Positions 8,724 through 16,990 of a stretch of DNA of 64,000 bases are shown piece after piece (position 1 is the stretch's first letter; every line of letters begins with the position of its first letter). A program made the translations under genes and the position numbers. This stretch comes from Paenibacillus sp. H1-7 (GTDB lineage: Bacteria; Bacillota; Bacilli; Paenibacillales; NBRC-103111): positions 3,163,501 through 3,227,500 of the forward strand of contig NZ_CP031168.1 of NCBI RefSeq assembly GCF_022354825.1, written 5' to 3'. The notes below the pieces were generated by a model. That model was not told where the DNA came from. It searched no databases and saw nothing but the letters and a program-made list of their open reading frames with translations.

Positions 8724-10055
8724 GTGAGTTCCAACCAAAGAAAAAGAATGATTGGATTAATGCTCGTCTTCTTCGTTTGTCTGGGTAGCTTATCCACGCC
8801 CTTCCAAAGCTTTGCCTCATTTCCTGAAGAGCTTCGGCTCTTTACCGGACAACAGACCAGCTTGCAGCTAGCCATGCCGGTAAGTGCGCAAGTTACGGTT
8901 AACGATCCGGAAATATTGAAAGTCAATGGCTCCACCAAGCACTCATTTCAGGTAGATCTGCATAAGCCGATATCGCTGGAATCGTATAAAGCGGGACAAG
9001 CCGAGATGAAACTGAAGCTTTTCGGTAAAATTCCTCTGAAGACGGTCAAAGTGAATGTAGTACCCGATTTGAAGGTCATTCCCGGAGGGCAAACCATCGG
9101 AGTGAAGCTGAAATCGGCAGGCGTATTGGTTGTCGGTCATCATTTAGTATCGGTAACGGAAGATAAAAAAATTTCTCCGGGCGAAGACGCAAAAATTCAG
9201 CTGGGCGATTTGATCGTCAAGATTAACGGCAAACCCCTGAAGGAAATTGCCAAGGTTTCCGAGCTTGCAGCCGAAGCGGGACAGAGCAAGAAGCCGCTAA
9301 CCTTGACAGTGCAAAGAAACAACGAACTGGTTGACGTACAAATTCACCCTGCCTACGACATCGTAGACAAAGCGTACCGGCTTGGCCTCTATATTAGAGA
9401 CTCCGCGGCAGGAGTTGGGACGCTGACTTTTTACGCGCCGGATCAAGGCGTTTATGGGGCATTGGGTCATGTCATAACCGATATGGATACGCAGACTCCA
9501 ATCGTAGTTGGCTCAGGCGAGATCGTCCATTCCAATGTCACATCTATTTCGAAAAGCCAGAATGGCGAACCGGGCGAGAAGCGGGCTCAATTTTCCAAGG
9601 AAAGCAAAGTATTGGGGAATATCGAGAAAAATACGTCCTTCGGGATTTTCGGCAAAATGACGGAGCTGCCTGATCACGGACTAATCAAAGAAGCGCTGCC
9701 TGTAGCGTTCGCTGAGGAAGTCAAAGAAGGACCGGCGCAAATCTATACCGTCGTCAACGGGCAAAAAGTCGAGAAGTTCGATATCGAAGTGATCCACGTA
9801 GCCAAGCAGGATTTCCCGGCAACCAAAGGGATGGTTATCAAGATTACCGATCAACGGCTGCTTGATAAAACAGGCGGCATTGTGCAGGGGATGAGCGGCA
9901 GTCCGATTGTTCAAAACGGAAAAGTCATTGGAGCCGTAACTCATGTCTTCGTCAATGACCCGACCAGCGGCTATGGATGCTTTATTGAGTGGATGCTTCA
10001 TGATGCGGGAATTATGCTGCGAAATACTAAGAATGCCGAACCGAGAGCGAGCTAG
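8724..10055 (+). CDS. spoIVB: SpoIVB, forespore signalling serine peptidase (S55)
   Basis: SpoIVB is secreted from the forespore into the intermembrane space and triggers pro-sigma-K processing by cleaving SpoIVFA. The 443-aa product starts at GTG with an N-terminal membrane anchor (about residues 9-28), a PDZ domain (about 110-205, DLIVKINGKPLKEI) and the S55 peptidase domain with the His in GALGHVITD and the nucleophile Ser in GMSGSPI near residue 391. It sits directly upstream of spo0A, as in other sporulators. A GC-rich hairpin (about 8675-8696) lies in the leader; a forespore promoter could not be assigned confidently. Confidence 0.95.
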   Translation: MSSNQRKRMIGLMLVFFVCLGSLSTPFQSFASFPEELRLFTGQQTSLQLAMPVSAQVTVNDPEILKVNGSTKHSFQVDLHKPISLESYKAGQAEMKLKLFGKIPLKTVKVNVVPDLKVIPGGQTIGVKLKSAGVLVVGHHLVSVTEDKKISPGEDAKIQLGDLIVKINGKPLKEIAKVSELAAEAGQSKKPLTLTVQRNNELVDVQIHPAYDIVDKAYRLGLYIRDSAAGVGTLTFYAPDQGVYGALGHVITDMDTQTPIVVGSGEIVHSNVTSISKSQNGEPGEKRAQFSKESKVLGNIEKNTSFGIFGKMTELPDHGLIKEALPVAFAEEVKEGPAQIYTVVNGQKVEKFDIEVIHVAKQDFPATKGMVIKITDQRLLDKTGGIVQGMSGSPIVQNGKVIGAVTHVFVNDPTSGYGCFIEWMLHDAGIMLRNTKNAEPRAS

Positions 10056-10076
10056 AGGCTCTTGGTTTTTCTTTTT
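10041..10076 (+). terminator. Intrinsic terminator after spoIVB
   Basis: CCGAGAGC (10041-10048) pairs with GCTCTTGG (10058-10065, one G-U pair) and is followed by TTTTTCTTTTT. The spoIVB stop codon lies in the loop. Confidence 0.75.
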
Positions 10077-10094
10077 CAGGCTCGTTCAAGCTTT

Positions 10095-10202
10095 TGTCGA
10101 ATAATGTACTTATTTGAAGTAAAATAATTATTATAATTTATATTTTAAAAAAAATCTAGAAAAATAATTTTCGACAGAAGGAATTTTATTATCGCTGTCG
10201 AA
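10095..10202 (+). promoter_or_regulatory. spo0A sigma-H promoter with three 0A boxes
   Basis: TGTCGAA motifs (Spo0A binding boxes) occur at 10095-10101, inverted at 10170-10176, and at 10196-10202. The last two form an inverted pair that flanks AGAAGGAATTT (AGGA at 10179-10182) and GTCGAAAAT (GAA at 10200-10202). These match the sigma-H -35 and -10 elements with the normal spacing. The third 0A box therefore overlaps the -10. This resembles the regulated sporulation promoter of B. subtilis spo0A and predicts autoregulation by Spo0A-phosphate. Confidence 0.8.
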
Positions 10203-10261
10203 AATATACTTAGGTAAAAAATGCTAATCTTATTTGTCGCCATTTGAAGGAGGATGTTACG

Positions 10262-11065
10262 TTGCAAATGATCGAAGTATTATTGGCTGATGACAATCGC
10301 GAATTCACGAATTTACTTTCCGAATTTATCGACGAACAAGAAGACATGCATGTATCGGGTGTTGCATATAACGGCAACGATGTTCTTCGTTTGATTGAGC
10401 AGGCTGATCAAGTACCGGATGTGTTAATTCTCGATATTATTATGCCGCACTTGGACGGACTCGGCGTATTGGAGAAGCTCCGCGAAATGGATTTGAATCC
10501 TCAGCCGAAAATTATTATGCTTACCGCTTTCGGTCAGGAGAACATTACCCAAAAGGCGGTTCAGCTCGGCGCATCGTATTACATTCTAAAACCGTTTGAT
10601 ATGGAAATATTGACGAACCGGATTCGTCAGCTTGTTTCCAATAACCAAACGAGCTCCGTAACGTCGTCGCATTCCTCTCCAAAGGCGAATGTAGTTCAGC
10701 TGCCGAAAACCAAAAATTTGGACGCTAACATTACGACCATCATTCATGAAATCGGCGTTCCGGCACATATTAAAGGATATCAATATCTTCGTGAAGCCAT
10801 CACGATGGTATATAACAACATCGAGATTCTGGGCGCCATCACCAAAACGTTATACCCTGCTATCGCCGAAAAATACAAAACAACCCCGAGCCGCGTCGAA
10901 CGCGCCATTCGCCACGCGATTGAAGTCGCCTGGACCCGCGGCAACATCGACAGCATCTCCCACTTGTTCGGTTACACGATTAATATATCGAAAGCAAAGC
11001 CGACGAATAGCGAATTTATCGCGATGGTGGCGGATAAGCTGAGAATCGAGCATAAAGTGTCGTGA
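10262..11065 (+). CDS. spo0A: Spo0A, master sporulation response regulator
   Basis: The 267-aa length equals B. subtilis Spo0A. The N-terminal receiver domain has the acidic pocket ADDN, the phospho-acceptor in [13 protein letters not shown] and the Lys in YILKPFD. The C-terminal effector domain has [18 protein letters not shown] and the recognition helix region [17 protein letters not shown]. The TTG at 10262 is chosen because a perfect GAAGGAGG (10246-10253) lies 8 nt upstream; an ATG two codons later is the alternative. It is preceded by the sigma-H/0A-box promoter region and followed by a structured intergenic region. Confidence 0.97.
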   Translation: MQMIEVLLADDNREFTNLLSEFIDEQEDMHVSGVAYNGNDVLRLIEQADQVPDVLILDIIMPHLDGLGVLEKLREMDLNPQPKIIMLTAFGQENITQKAVQLGASYYILKPFDMEILTNRIRQLVSNNQTSSVTSSHSSPKANVVQLPKTKNLDANITTIIHEIGVPAHIKGYQYLREAITMVYNNIEILGAITKTLYPAIAEKYKTTPSRVERAIRHAIEVAWTRGNIDSISHLFGYTINISKAKPTNSEFIAMVADKLRIEHKVS

Positions 11066-11106
11066 AAGTCTGCCGATACTACGTATGATGACGATAAGTG
11101 AATGTT

Positions 11107-11240
11107 TGTTCATCTTTATCGGGCACTGTGAGATGGGATAACGATACCTTAAACGATGCCTTGCGATAAAGCTGAACAAGTTCACCTCCGTCCAATAAGT
11201 AGATTTATCGGTTACTATTAGCGAATGTTCAATACGGAGG
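11107..11240. other. Structured intergenic region with two inverted repeats downstream of spo0A
   Basis: TGTTCATCTTTATCG (11107-11121) is complementary to CGATAAAGCTGAACA (11164-11178) with one mismatch. A second pair, CCTCCGT (11185-11191) and ACGGAGG (11234-11240), follows. No coding frame or T-run is associated with them. The region lies between the spo0A stop and the terminator at 11261, so it may be part of a spo0A 3' UTR or a separate small RNA. Confidence 0.5.
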
Positions 11241-11260
11241 GAAATTACGACCAAAGGTTA

Positions 11261-11300
11261 CGTCGAATCTTACGGGATTCGGCGTTTTTTATTTTCTTTT
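11261..11300 (+). terminator. Intrinsic terminator downstream of spo0A
   Basis: CGTCGAATC (11261-11269) pairs with GATTCGGCG (11276-11284, one wobble) and is followed by TTTTTTATTTTCTTTT. Confidence 0.8.
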
Positions 11301-11337
11301 AACGGGCAAGTTTAACACCATCCTATGACGTTCATGA

Positions 11338-11399
11338 AAAAAGCGCCATCTGTTTACGGGTTGCAAATAAACCTATAAACAAAGGGTGCTTTTTGTTTT
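11338..11399 (+). terminator. Terminator-like hairpin in front of the germinant receptor operon
   Basis: AAAAAGCGCC (11338-11347) pairs with GGGTGCTTTTT (11384-11394), and an inner helix pairs 11352-11362 with 11370-11380 imperfectly. The T-rich tail points toward gerAA, whose start is about 58 nt further on. It is a second terminator after spo0A or a leader attenuator; the A-rich 5' side could also terminate on the other strand. Confidence 0.55.
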
Positions 11400-11456
11400 G
11401 GAATACACTGCCAGGGCAATAATGGAGAGTGAACATCCTAGCCGGGAGATAACGAT

Positions 11457-13058
11457 ATGAAACTATTGAAAAAGCTGCTTAACCGAGGGGCTAAGCCAAT
11501 GCCTGGCACGGTTGCCGGCAATATGAATCCAGCCTCAACCGCGAAGCCGTTAATAAAGGCAAGTCTGGATGAGAATTTGGATTATGTCAGAAAAAGTATA
11601 GGGCATAGTACGGATATTATTATTAGGGAAACACGAATAGGCCAGAATGGCGTACTCAGAATGGGAATTATTTTTACAGAAGGATTGGCTGATAAATCGG
11701 TAATCAATGATTTTATCATGGAAACTCTCATGCTGGAAGTAAAAACAGCGGAGCTGGACGCAGAGCTATCCCGATCGGCTTATGCTCTTCAGGTGATTAA
11801 GAGCAAGGCTCTCACGATTGGAGATATCTTGGAGGTTACGGATTATGATACGATGCTCCATTCCATTTTGTCCGGAGACACGATTATTTTACTGGACGGC
11901 AATAGCGTAGCGATCAATGCAGGCACCAAGGGATGGAAAGATCGGGGTGTCACGGAAACCTCCAAGGAATCTGTGGTAAGAGGCCCTCGAGAGTCGTTCT
12001 CAGAGACTTTAAGAACGAACACCGCATTAATTCGGCGTAAAATCAAAGACCCGAATCTTTGGCTGGAGACGCAGCAAATTGGCCGGCTTACGAAAACCGA
12101 TGTCGCAATCATGTACATCAACGGCATTGCCAATGACAAAATCGTGGAAGAAGTGCGCACCCGTCTTGCCCGCATTGATATCGACAGCATCCTGGAGAGC
12201 GGTTATATAGAAGAATTGATTCAGGACAAGACGTATACTCCGTTCCCTACCATCTATAATACCGAACGTCCCGATGTTGTCGCGGCCGAGCTGGTTGAAG
12301 GGAAAGTAGTGATTCTCGTCGACGGAACTCCCGTCGTTCTTGTCGTCCCTGCGTTATTCGTTTCTTTCTTGCACTCGGCGGAGGACTATTATCATCGCTT
12401 TGATATCAGCTCGCTTGTACGTATATTACGATACGTCGGCGTCTTTATTGCACTGCTTGGTCCGTCCTTATACGTTGCGATAACGACATTTCATCAAGAA
12501 ATGCTGCCGACAGAGCTCCTCATCGGCTTGGCTGCCCAACGGGAAGGAGTTCCTTTTCCTGCATTTATTGAAGCGATAATGATGGAAGTGGCATTTGAAA
12601 TTTTAAGGGAAGCCGGGCTGCGAATGCCTAGAACCATCGGACCTGCCGTCTCGGTTGTCGGTACATTGGTTATCGGTCAGGCTGCTGTCGAAGCGGGAAT
12701 CGTATCGGCCGCCATGGTAATAGTCGTATCGACGACGGCGATCGCAAGCTTCGTATTCCCGTCTTATAGCTTAGCCAGTTCCTTCCGGATGCTTCGGTTT
12801 CCTTTAATGGGACTTGCCGCATCTTTCGGTTTGGTAGGTATCATCGTAGGGCTGATTGGCATCGTGCTTCACTTAACAAGCTTACGGACGTTTGGGGTTC
12901 CCTATATGAGTCCATTCGCTCCCTTGATTATCGACGATCAAAAGGATGCGATATTTCGCTTTCCACAATGGTTCATGCTTTCCCGTCCGAGGCTGATTAA
13001 TCAAAAGAACGTCATCCGCCAAAACATGAGCAAGACCGATCCGAAAGGTCGCGAATAA
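11457..13058 (+). CDS. gerAA: GerA-family germinant receptor subunit A
   Basis: The 533-aa protein is a GerA/SpoVAF family member of normal length. A soluble N-terminal half (motifs SLDENLDYVRK, GLADKSVINDFIM, GDTIILLDG, VRGPRESFSETLRTN) is followed by a C-terminal multi-pass membrane half (about residues 290-500, ERPDVVAAELVEGKVVILVDGTP then LPTELLIGLAAQREGVPFP). It forms the spore inner-membrane receptor complex that senses small-molecule germinants. It is the first gene of a four-gene operon. The ligand cannot be read from sequence. Confidence 0.92.
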   Translation: MKLLKKLLNRGAKPMPGTVAGNMNPASTAKPLIKASLDENLDYVRKSIGHSTDIIIRETRIGQNGVLRMGIIFTEGLADKSVINDFIMETLMLEVKTAELDAELSRSAYALQVIKSKALTIGDILEVTDYDTMLHSILSGDTIILLDGNSVAINAGTKGWKDRGVTETSKESVVRGPRESFSETLRTNTALIRRKIKDPNLWLETQQIGRLTKTDVAIMYINGIANDKIVEEVRTRLARIDIDSILESGYIEELIQDKTYTPFPTIYNTERPDVVAAELVEGKVVILVDGTPVVLVVPALFVSFLHSAEDYYHRFDISSLVRILRYVGVFIALLGPSLYVAITTFHQEMLPTELLIGLAAQREGVPFPAFIEAIMMEVAFEILREAGLRMPRTIGPAVSVVGTLVIGQAAVEAGIVSAAMVIVVSTTAIASFVFPSYSLASSFRMLRFPLMGLAASFGLVGIIVGLIGIVLHLTSLRTFGVPYMSPFAPLIIDDQKDAIFRFPQWFMLSRPRLINQKNVIRQNMSKTDPKGRE

Positions 13059-13080
13059 CAAAGGAAAGGGGACTGGATAC

Positions 13081-14271
13081 GTGATTCGGAGAGTGGCCGT
13101 TTGCCTGCTTACGATGGTGCTTCTGACAGGCTGTTGGAATCGCAGGGAATTGAACGATCTGGCCATTGTTGTCGGGATGGGGATAGACAAAATCGGCGAT
13201 CGGTATGAAGTCACCATTCAGGTTGTTATGCCTGCCGAAGTCGCCCCGCTTAAAGGGGGTACCAGCGGCAGGGCGCCGGTTACCATTTATCACGCTACAG
13301 GTGATACGGTTTTTGAAGCAATCCGGAGAATGACTACGATGACTCCCCGTAAAGCCTATTTTGCTCATGTAAGGATGTTCTTGATTGGCGAAGAGGCGGC
13401 CAAAGCCGGAATTTCCAATTTGCTGGATTTTATATCGAGAGACCATGAGCTGCGTACTGACTTTTATTTTGCCGTTGCCAGAGGAGCAATGGCCAGAGAT
13501 TTGCTGAGCATCTATACCATGCTGGAGAAAATACCTGCGAATAAAATGTTTAACTCCATTGAAGTTTCTCAGAAAACATGGGCGCCGTCCGTCTCCGTTA
13601 CTTTGGATGAGCTGATAAGAGATCTTGTCAGTAATGGCAAAAATCCTGTACTGACCGGTATCGAGATTGTCGGAAATAAAGAAGAGGGCAAGCTCAAAAG
13701 CAATGTGGAGCGAATCGATTTGCCAACCAAGGTCCAGTATACAGGCTTGGCAGTGTTCAAGAAAGATAAGCTCGTCGGTTGGCTGGATGAATATGAAAGT
13801 AAAGGGTATAGCGACATTACCGATAAATTGCAAAGCACGGTCATTGAGGTGGCTTGTCCGCAAGGAGGTAAGCTGGGAGTTGAAATTATCCGCTCCAAAA
13901 CGACGATGAATCCTGAGGTTAAGGACGGCAAACCGGCAATGCGATTAAAAACACGAAGCGAGGCAAATATCAGCGATGTCGAATGCAAAATCGATGTAAC
14001 TAAAAGCGGTACCATCGATGAGCTTGAAAAAAAGATAGAGGATAAAATGAGAATGAACAGTCGTTCATCCATAAAAAAAGCTCAAAAATTGAACAGCGAT
14101 ATTTTCGGTTTCGGCAGCTCATTCCATCTCAACTATCCTTCTTATTGGGATAAAATTGAGCAGCATTGGGATCGTTATTTCCAACAACTCCCTGTGCATC
14201 TGGATGTAGAAGTCACCATTAAGAGACTCGGAACGATCGGAGAACCGCTGCAAAACAAAATAAAGGAGTAG
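13081..14271 (+). CDS. gerAC: Ger(x)C lipoprotein, germinant receptor subunit C
   Basis: The 396-aa product starts at GTG with a lipoprotein signal peptide whose lipobox LLTGC places the lipidated Cys at residue 18. The mature part begins WNRRELNDLAIVVGMGID, the typical Ger(x)C opening. Subunit C is anchored by diacylglycerol on the outer face of the spore inner membrane. It follows subunit A after 22 nt behind GGAAAGGGG, ahead of the B subunit, unlike the common A-B-C order. Confidence 0.92.
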   Translation: MIRRVAVCLLTMVLLTGCWNRRELNDLAIVVGMGIDKIGDRYEVTIQVVMPAEVAPLKGGTSGRAPVTIYHATGDTVFEAIRRMTTMTPRKAYFAHVRMFLIGEEAAKAGISNLLDFISRDHELRTDFYFAVARGAMARDLLSIYTMLEKIPANKMFNSIEVSQKTWAPSVSVTLDELIRDLVSNGKNPVLTGIEIVGNKEEGKLKSNVERIDLPTKVQYTGLAVFKKDKLVGWLDEYESKGYSDITDKLQSTVIEVACPQGGKLGVEIIRSKTTMNPEVKDGKPAMRLKTRSEANISDVECKIDVTKSGTIDELEKKIEDKMRMNSRSSIKKAQKLNSDIFGFGSSFHLNYPSYWDKIEQHWDRYFQQLPVHLDVEVTIKRLGTIGEPLQNKIKE

Positions 14272-14278
14272 CTTGCTT

Positions 14279-14512
14279 ATGTGGTGGAAAATTTTGTCCA
14301 TGGTGGCTGTTTCCGGTTTAATGGCAGTGGTGGAATTGCCTTCTCTTCTTAAAAAAAATCAAAAAAAAGAGATCGTCATATTTTGGACATTGCTTGGTAC
14401 AGGCACGGCGATAAGTATTGCTATGATTCTGCACGTACAAATTCCGAATCCGGCTGATGGCATCATGATCTTGTATAGACCGGTAAGCGACTGGATCGAT
14501 AAGATATTATAG
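14279..14512 (+). CDS. Small two-helix membrane protein, probable germinant receptor D subunit
   Basis: The 77-aa product has two predicted membrane helices (about residues 4-22 and 36-56) joined by a basic loop containing KKNQKKEIV. Small two-helix D proteins accompany some GerA-type receptors in Bacillus and related genera, and position inside the operon supports that role; the sequence alone is not diagnostic. The ATG at 14279 lies 10 nt after AAGGAG; a TTG two codons earlier is the alternative start. The subunit B gene follows shortly. Confidence 0.75.
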   Translation: MWWKILSMVAVSGLMAVVELPSLLKKNQKKEIVIFWTLLGTGTAISIAMILHVQIPNPADGIMILYRPVSDWIDKIL

Positions 14513-14554
14513 GACAGAGGCCAGCAGATGAACATGAGAAGGGGAGAGTTGCTA

Positions 14555-15658
14555 ATGGTAGGAGATACGAAACTAAGTTCACGTCAATTCTATATTATAG
14601 TAACTCTGTACTGCATAGGCACATCCATATTAATAACGCCTGCCCCGTTAGCGGCCATTGCCAAAGAGGATGCATGGCTCGCTGCCATTGCGGGTGTCGC
14701 TATAAGTTTGTTGATTACCGCGCTTATCATAGCGTTAGGCAATATGTATCCGCAGCTGACTCTTGTTCAAAAGTGTGAAAAGCTGCTCGGCAAATGGTTG
14801 GGGAAAGCTGTTTCATTGACCTTTATTTTCATGAGTTTTTTCACAGGCTCTGAGCTTCTGTATATCATTGGAGATTTTTTAACTACGCAAATCATGCCTG
14901 AGACACCGGCTGTAGCCGTGCATATTTTATTTGCTTGTTTAGTATTGGGCGCGCTCCGTCTTGGGCTGGAGACGGTGGCTCGTACTGCAGAATTTTTGTT
15001 CCCATGGTTTCTGTTTTTGTTCATTTTGCTGGTTTTGTTTATTACCCCTCTGCTTGATTTTCATAACGTGAAACCCATTCTTGAGAACGGCTGGCATCCG
15101 ATTATGTCAGGTGCTGTTCGTTTTGCTAGTGTTTTTTCCATGCCGACGATTGTGCTGCTGATGATTTTCCCCGTATCCGTACACCGGCCCCATAATGCAA
15201 GCAAGGCATTCTATATCGGAATATTCATTGCCGGATTACTTATGATCATTGTTGTATCGTTGACAATCTTGGTGCTAGGGGCGGATATTACGGAAAGGCA
15301 AATGTATCCTAGCTATAATTTAGCCAAAAAAATCAATATCGGCAATTTTGTCAAGCGCATAGAAGCTGTCATGGCTTTTATGTGGTTTATAACGATATTC
15401 ATAAAAATGACGTTCTATATATATGCTGCGGTAGTCGGACTAGCCCAAACGCTGCAGGTCAAGGATTACAGGTTCATGCTGCACCCTCTCGGCATATATA
15501 TGGTTATATCCTCAATAGTTATCCATCCCAATGTCGTTCATTCGATTGAGTACGATAAAGAAGCGTGGATGCCTTTCATAGCTACTTTTGCTATTATGCT
15601 TCCTATCGTTTTATTGGGTGTATATGCTTTTCGCAGAAAAAAACTGCATAGTCGGTGA
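14555..15658 (+). CDS. gerAB: GerAB/GerB-family spore germination permease subunit
   Basis: This 367-aa multi-pass membrane protein (about ten hydrophobic segments) belongs to the endospore germination permease branch of the APC superfamily. It starts KLSSRQFYIIVTLYCIG and carries PAPLAAIAKEDAWLAAIAG, the usual opening. Subunit B is the likely germinant-binding transporter-like component. ATG codons at 14528 and 14534 are in frame, but AAGGGGAG (14539-14546) sits 8 nt before 14555, so that start is preferred. It ends the operon. Confidence 0.9.
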   Translation: MVGDTKLSSRQFYIIVTLYCIGTSILITPAPLAAIAKEDAWLAAIAGVAISLLITALIIALGNMYPQLTLVQKCEKLLGKWLGKAVSLTFIFMSFFTGSELLYIIGDFLTTQIMPETPAVAVHILFACLVLGALRLGLETVARTAEFLFPWFLFLFILLVLFITPLLDFHNVKPILENGWHPIMSGAVRFASVFSMPTIVLLMIFPVSVHRPHNASKAFYIGIFIAGLLMIIVVSLTILVLGADITERQMYPSYNLAKKINIGNFVKRIEAVMAFMWFITIFIKMTFYIYAAVVGLAQTLQVKDYRFMLHPLGIYMVISSIVIHPNVVHSIEYDKEAWMPFIATFAIMLPIVLLGVYAFRRKKLHSR

Positions 15659-15669
15659 GGGCTATGCAG
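15637..15669 (-). terminator. Terminator for the minus-strand gene at 15685
   Basis: CTGCATAG (15644-15651) pairs perfectly with CTATGCAG (15662-15669). Read on the minus strand, the stem is followed by a T-run (plus-strand A-run 15637-15643). It overlaps the end of gerAB, so it may also help end that operon. Confidence 0.75.
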
Positions 15670-15684
15670 TCGCCTATAAGGGTG

Positions 15685-15867
15685 TTAAGGATTAATATCA
15701 CACTTGTTCTTAATAAAATGAATTTGATTCTCGAGCCGATGGATCAAATCTTGCGATTCCTTGGATGAATCGGAGCTTGCTTGCAAAGATTGGAGCTGCT
15801 CTTTGAGCTCATGAAGGTCATTGCCGGCTTGAGAGCAATCATAATTGCTTTCCAGGTTGTCGATCAT
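15685..15867 (-). CDS. Small hydrophilic protein of unknown function
   Basis: The 60-aa product is charged and probably helical/coiled-coil (LHELKEQLQSLQASS, then LIHRLENQIHFIKNKC). No family was recognised. A GAGGAGG site precedes two candidate starts: an ATG at 15876 is only 1 nt from it, while the one at 15867 is at 10 nt and is preferred. A clean terminator follows on the same strand, supporting an expressed gene. It is convergent with the germinant receptor operon. Confidence 0.6.
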   Translation of the reverse strand: MIDNLESNYDCSQAGNDLHELKEQLQSLQASSDSSKESQDLIHRLENQIHFIKNKCDINP

Positions 15868-15924
15868 GAAAGACATGCCTCCTCGCGGGTTTGTTCGAAT
15901 ATAGTATGGATGACCCGTGCAGGA

Positions 15925-16275
15925 TTATGCCTTCATGGGCAATGAAATAACAGGAGGAATTGTCTCAGGCTGTTTATTGGCGGAGGATGCCGTCGGCATT
16001 TCTTCTTCATAGGCACTTTGCTGCGCCCAATTCAGCCAGCCTTCGGGAAGCTGTTGGCTAACGAAATCACGAATCTGCGGGAATGCCGCCGCGAGGTCAC
16101 AAATCAATTTCTCGTAGGTGTTGAGTACCGATTCGAAATCCAGGCCGATGTCTTCCATAAGCAGTTCCTTCAATGCCGTATCGTTATCTTCGAAGTCACG
16201 ATACCGTAGACCATCATAAATTTCCGTAATCAGACCATTCTGAACACGAACAATTTTTTGACATATTCTTTGCAT
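15925..16275 (-). CDS. Hypothetical protein, 116 aa
   Basis: No domain was recognised. The N-terminal two thirds look folded (MQRICQKIVRVQNGLITEIYD, FESVLNTYEKLICDLAAAFP), and the C-terminal 30 residues are Pro/Ser/Thr-rich and probably disordered. GTAAGGAGTAGG precedes the ATG on the minus strand. It is divergent from the gene at 16387, with an AT-rich shared promoter region between them. Confidence 0.7.
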   Translation of the reverse strand: MQRICQKIVRVQNGLITEIYDGLRYRDFEDNDTALKELLMEDIGLDFESVLNTYEKLICDLAAAFPQIRDFVSQQLPEGWLNWAQQSAYEEEMPTASSANKQPETIPPVISLPMKA

Positions 16276-16386
16276 TGACCTACTCCTTACGCTAAGATTA
16301 GGGTTATTATACCATAGAAAATTTGCACAAAATGTAGAATTGTGTTACCTGAATGTGGAAAAAAGAAAAATATTTGGAGGGACTCA

Positions 16387-16665
16387 ATGGAATTCGATTA
16401 TTGCAATATGGAAATGATTGTAACGGACAATTTGCTGCAGATCGATATCGGCTGCCGGTTTATAGACGAGCCTGACGAGCTGTATGCGATCCAATTGCAA
16501 TGCAAGCCCTATGGGGTAATGGAAGATATAAAATTGATGTTTAATTCGATGGATTGCAATTACCGGTTTAAGGAAGACGAGATGAGGGCAATCGAGGCTT
16601 ATGTTCGAACATCGGTATGTTCCTCGGAGTATGCGGACTGGTTCCAAGGATGCAATTCGCAGTAA
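16387..16665 (+). CDS. Hypothetical protein, 92 aa
   Basis: The protein is acidic and Cys-containing, opening MEFDYCNMEMIVTDNLLQID; no family was recognised. The ATG at 16387 is chosen because GGAGGG lies 5-6 nt upstream; the frame stays open 15 codons earlier. It lies divergently from the 116-aa gene and immediately upstream of a gene fragment. Confidence 0.6.
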   Translation: MEFDYCNMEMIVTDNLLQIDIGCRFIDEPDELYAIQLQCKPYGVMEDIKLMFNSMDCNYRFKEDEMRAIEAYVRTSVCSSEYADWFQGCNSQ

Positions 16666-16672
16666 GAAAACA

Positions 16673-16800
16673 ATGCCTAACGATTCAAATAAGTTTTTTT
16701 CTCTGCCGGCCACATGAAAGAGCTTATGCCGAAGGTCCGGGAAGCATACCATGATTTTACAGCGACTTGTTTTGACAGGAATAGCTTGAAAAGAACGTAA
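16673..16800 (+). pseudogene. 5' remnant of a carboxymuconolactone decarboxylase (AhpD-like) gene
   Basis: An ATG at 16673 opens MPNDSNKFFSLPAT and stops. A frame change at the T-run 16693-16700 would restore AGH-MKELMPKVREAYHDFTA, then CFDRNSLKRT, before a stop at 16798-16800. The joined text resembles the N terminus of carboxymuconolactone decarboxylase family proteins, whose catalytic Cys region (which should follow) is absent. The fragment therefore looks both frameshifted and truncated. A homology search would confirm the family. Confidence 0.55.
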
Positions 16801-16838
16801 AGTGCAATTATCTATATCATATAACGGATAGTTAAACG

Positions 16839-16862
16839 GCCGGGCCATGTCCCGGCTTTTTC
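16839..16862 (+). terminator. Intrinsic terminator
   Basis: GCCGGG (16839-16844) and CCCGGC (16851-16856) form a perfect stem followed by TTTTTCTG. The rest of the 325-nt gap 16666-16990 holds the decarboxylase fragment and nothing else recognised. Confidence 0.8.
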
Positions 16863-16990
16863 TGTTTCCGGAACATCCGACTCTGGCTGCTTATTCATGC
16901 ATGAAAACGGTTGTCGCAACAAATAATAAAAAGGAATAGCTGCGTCAAGCGGTATGTAAAACAGGTTTAGGAAAGCGATGTGCTGTAGCT

